NCBI GenBank assembly: GCA_963723205.1
Contig: CAVRQC010000035.1
Location: forward strand, 282,216-346,215
Source of the DNA: CAVQBP01 sp963723205
GTDB lineage: Bacteria; Bacteroidota; Ignavibacteria; Ignavibacteriales; Ignavibacteriaceae
Length of the DNA stretch: 64,000 bases
Direction of reading: 5' to 3'
Shown: in pieces, positions 63,897 through 64,000 of the stretch
Position numbering within the stretch: the stretch's first letter is position 1
Layout: each line of letters starts with the position of its first letter
Notes under the pieces: model-generated
The model's input: only the letters and a program-made list of their open reading frames with translations
The model's database searches: none
What the model was told of the DNA's origin: nothing
Program-made: the position numbers and the translations under genes

Positions 63897-64000
63897 TTAT
63901 GGGAGTGGGAAATTAAATGATACTATACATGATAAAGTTTTAATCGAACGGTCAAGTTCATGTATATAGAAAGTTAAACGTATTCGAATGACAAATGACC

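Noticed and set aside
1..64000. CRISPR arrays, prophage genes, toxin-antitoxin or restriction systems
   Set aside because: No regularly spaced repeats, cas genes, phage structural genes, or typical toxin/antitoxin or methylase motifs were seen.

Overview
This AT-rich window (roughly one third G+C by eye) looks like the chromosome of a member of the Ignavibacteria or close relatives in the Bacteroidota/Chlorobiota group. The basis is gene content. Five exported proteins end in the C-terminal sorting tail of the type IX secretion system (T9SS), in the NYPNPFNP form common in Ignavibacteriales. There is also a single-subunit cytochrome b SdhC followed by SdhA and SdhB, TonB-dependent uptake, and many outer-membrane barrels and lipoproteins. 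The taxon is an inference; no rRNA gene is present.

Layout. 0-8.6 kb: minus-strand hpt (cut by the window edge), tilS and riboflavin synthase; a C39-like cysteine peptidase divergent from a D-Ala-D-Ala-ligase-type ATP-grasp enzyme; then a HAD phosphatase, a DUF6580-type membrane protein and a BtuB-like receptor behind a cobalamin riboswitch. 8.6-10.8 kb: a gene-poor stretch and a complete but frame-broken insertion sequence with terminal inverted repeats. 10.8-17.7 kb: sdhCAB, a possible 35-residue membrane protein, an OmpA-type barrel, a Nudix hydrolase and an alpha/beta hydrolase. 17.8-23.1 kb: an accessory stretch with a decayed lipoprotein gene, two tandem serpins with different reactive loops, and five small exported proteins. 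23.2-28.0 kb: a histidine kinase broken by a frameshift, an NtrC-type sigma-54 activator, a coiled-coil exported protein and an outer-membrane protein. 28.2-36.6 kb: an acidic unknown, obg, a radical SAM enzyme, tRNA-Met(CAT), secG, a PBP4-type carboxypeptidase, a LOG protein, rpsU, a zinc-ribbon protein and a universal stress protein. 36.8-50.5 kb: M14 carboxypeptidase, a thioredoxin-fold protein, DUF2461, CYTH, an AddB-like nuclease, a T9SS-exported M1 aminopeptidase, greA behind a leader terminator, ribD, an isochorismatase-like hydrolase and DUF2269. 49.4-52.7 kb: GH5 and GH3 glycosidases. 53-63.8 kb: a same-strand run that begins with a lone receiver domain and continues with giant T9SS cargo proteins, an OmpA pseudogene and a lipoprotein.

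How it fits together. The window mixes housekeeping genes with envelope functions of a heterotroph that degrades polymers: plant-polysaccharide glycosidases, exported peptidases, protease inhibitors, cobalamin uptake and T9SS cargo. Five promoter-like sites share a TTGANN box and an AT-rich -10 box at 17-18 bp spacing. Six genes carry frame breaks (eight breaks in all). Some may be assembly errors, but the triple break in the OmpA gene and the transposase break look more like decay.

Best candidates for something undescribed: the receiver-led secreted-protein operon with a tandem 21-bp operator-like repeat upstream; the 915-residue cargo protein with a papain-like Cys/His/Asn core; the tandem serpins with small lipoproteins; and the greA leader hairpin.
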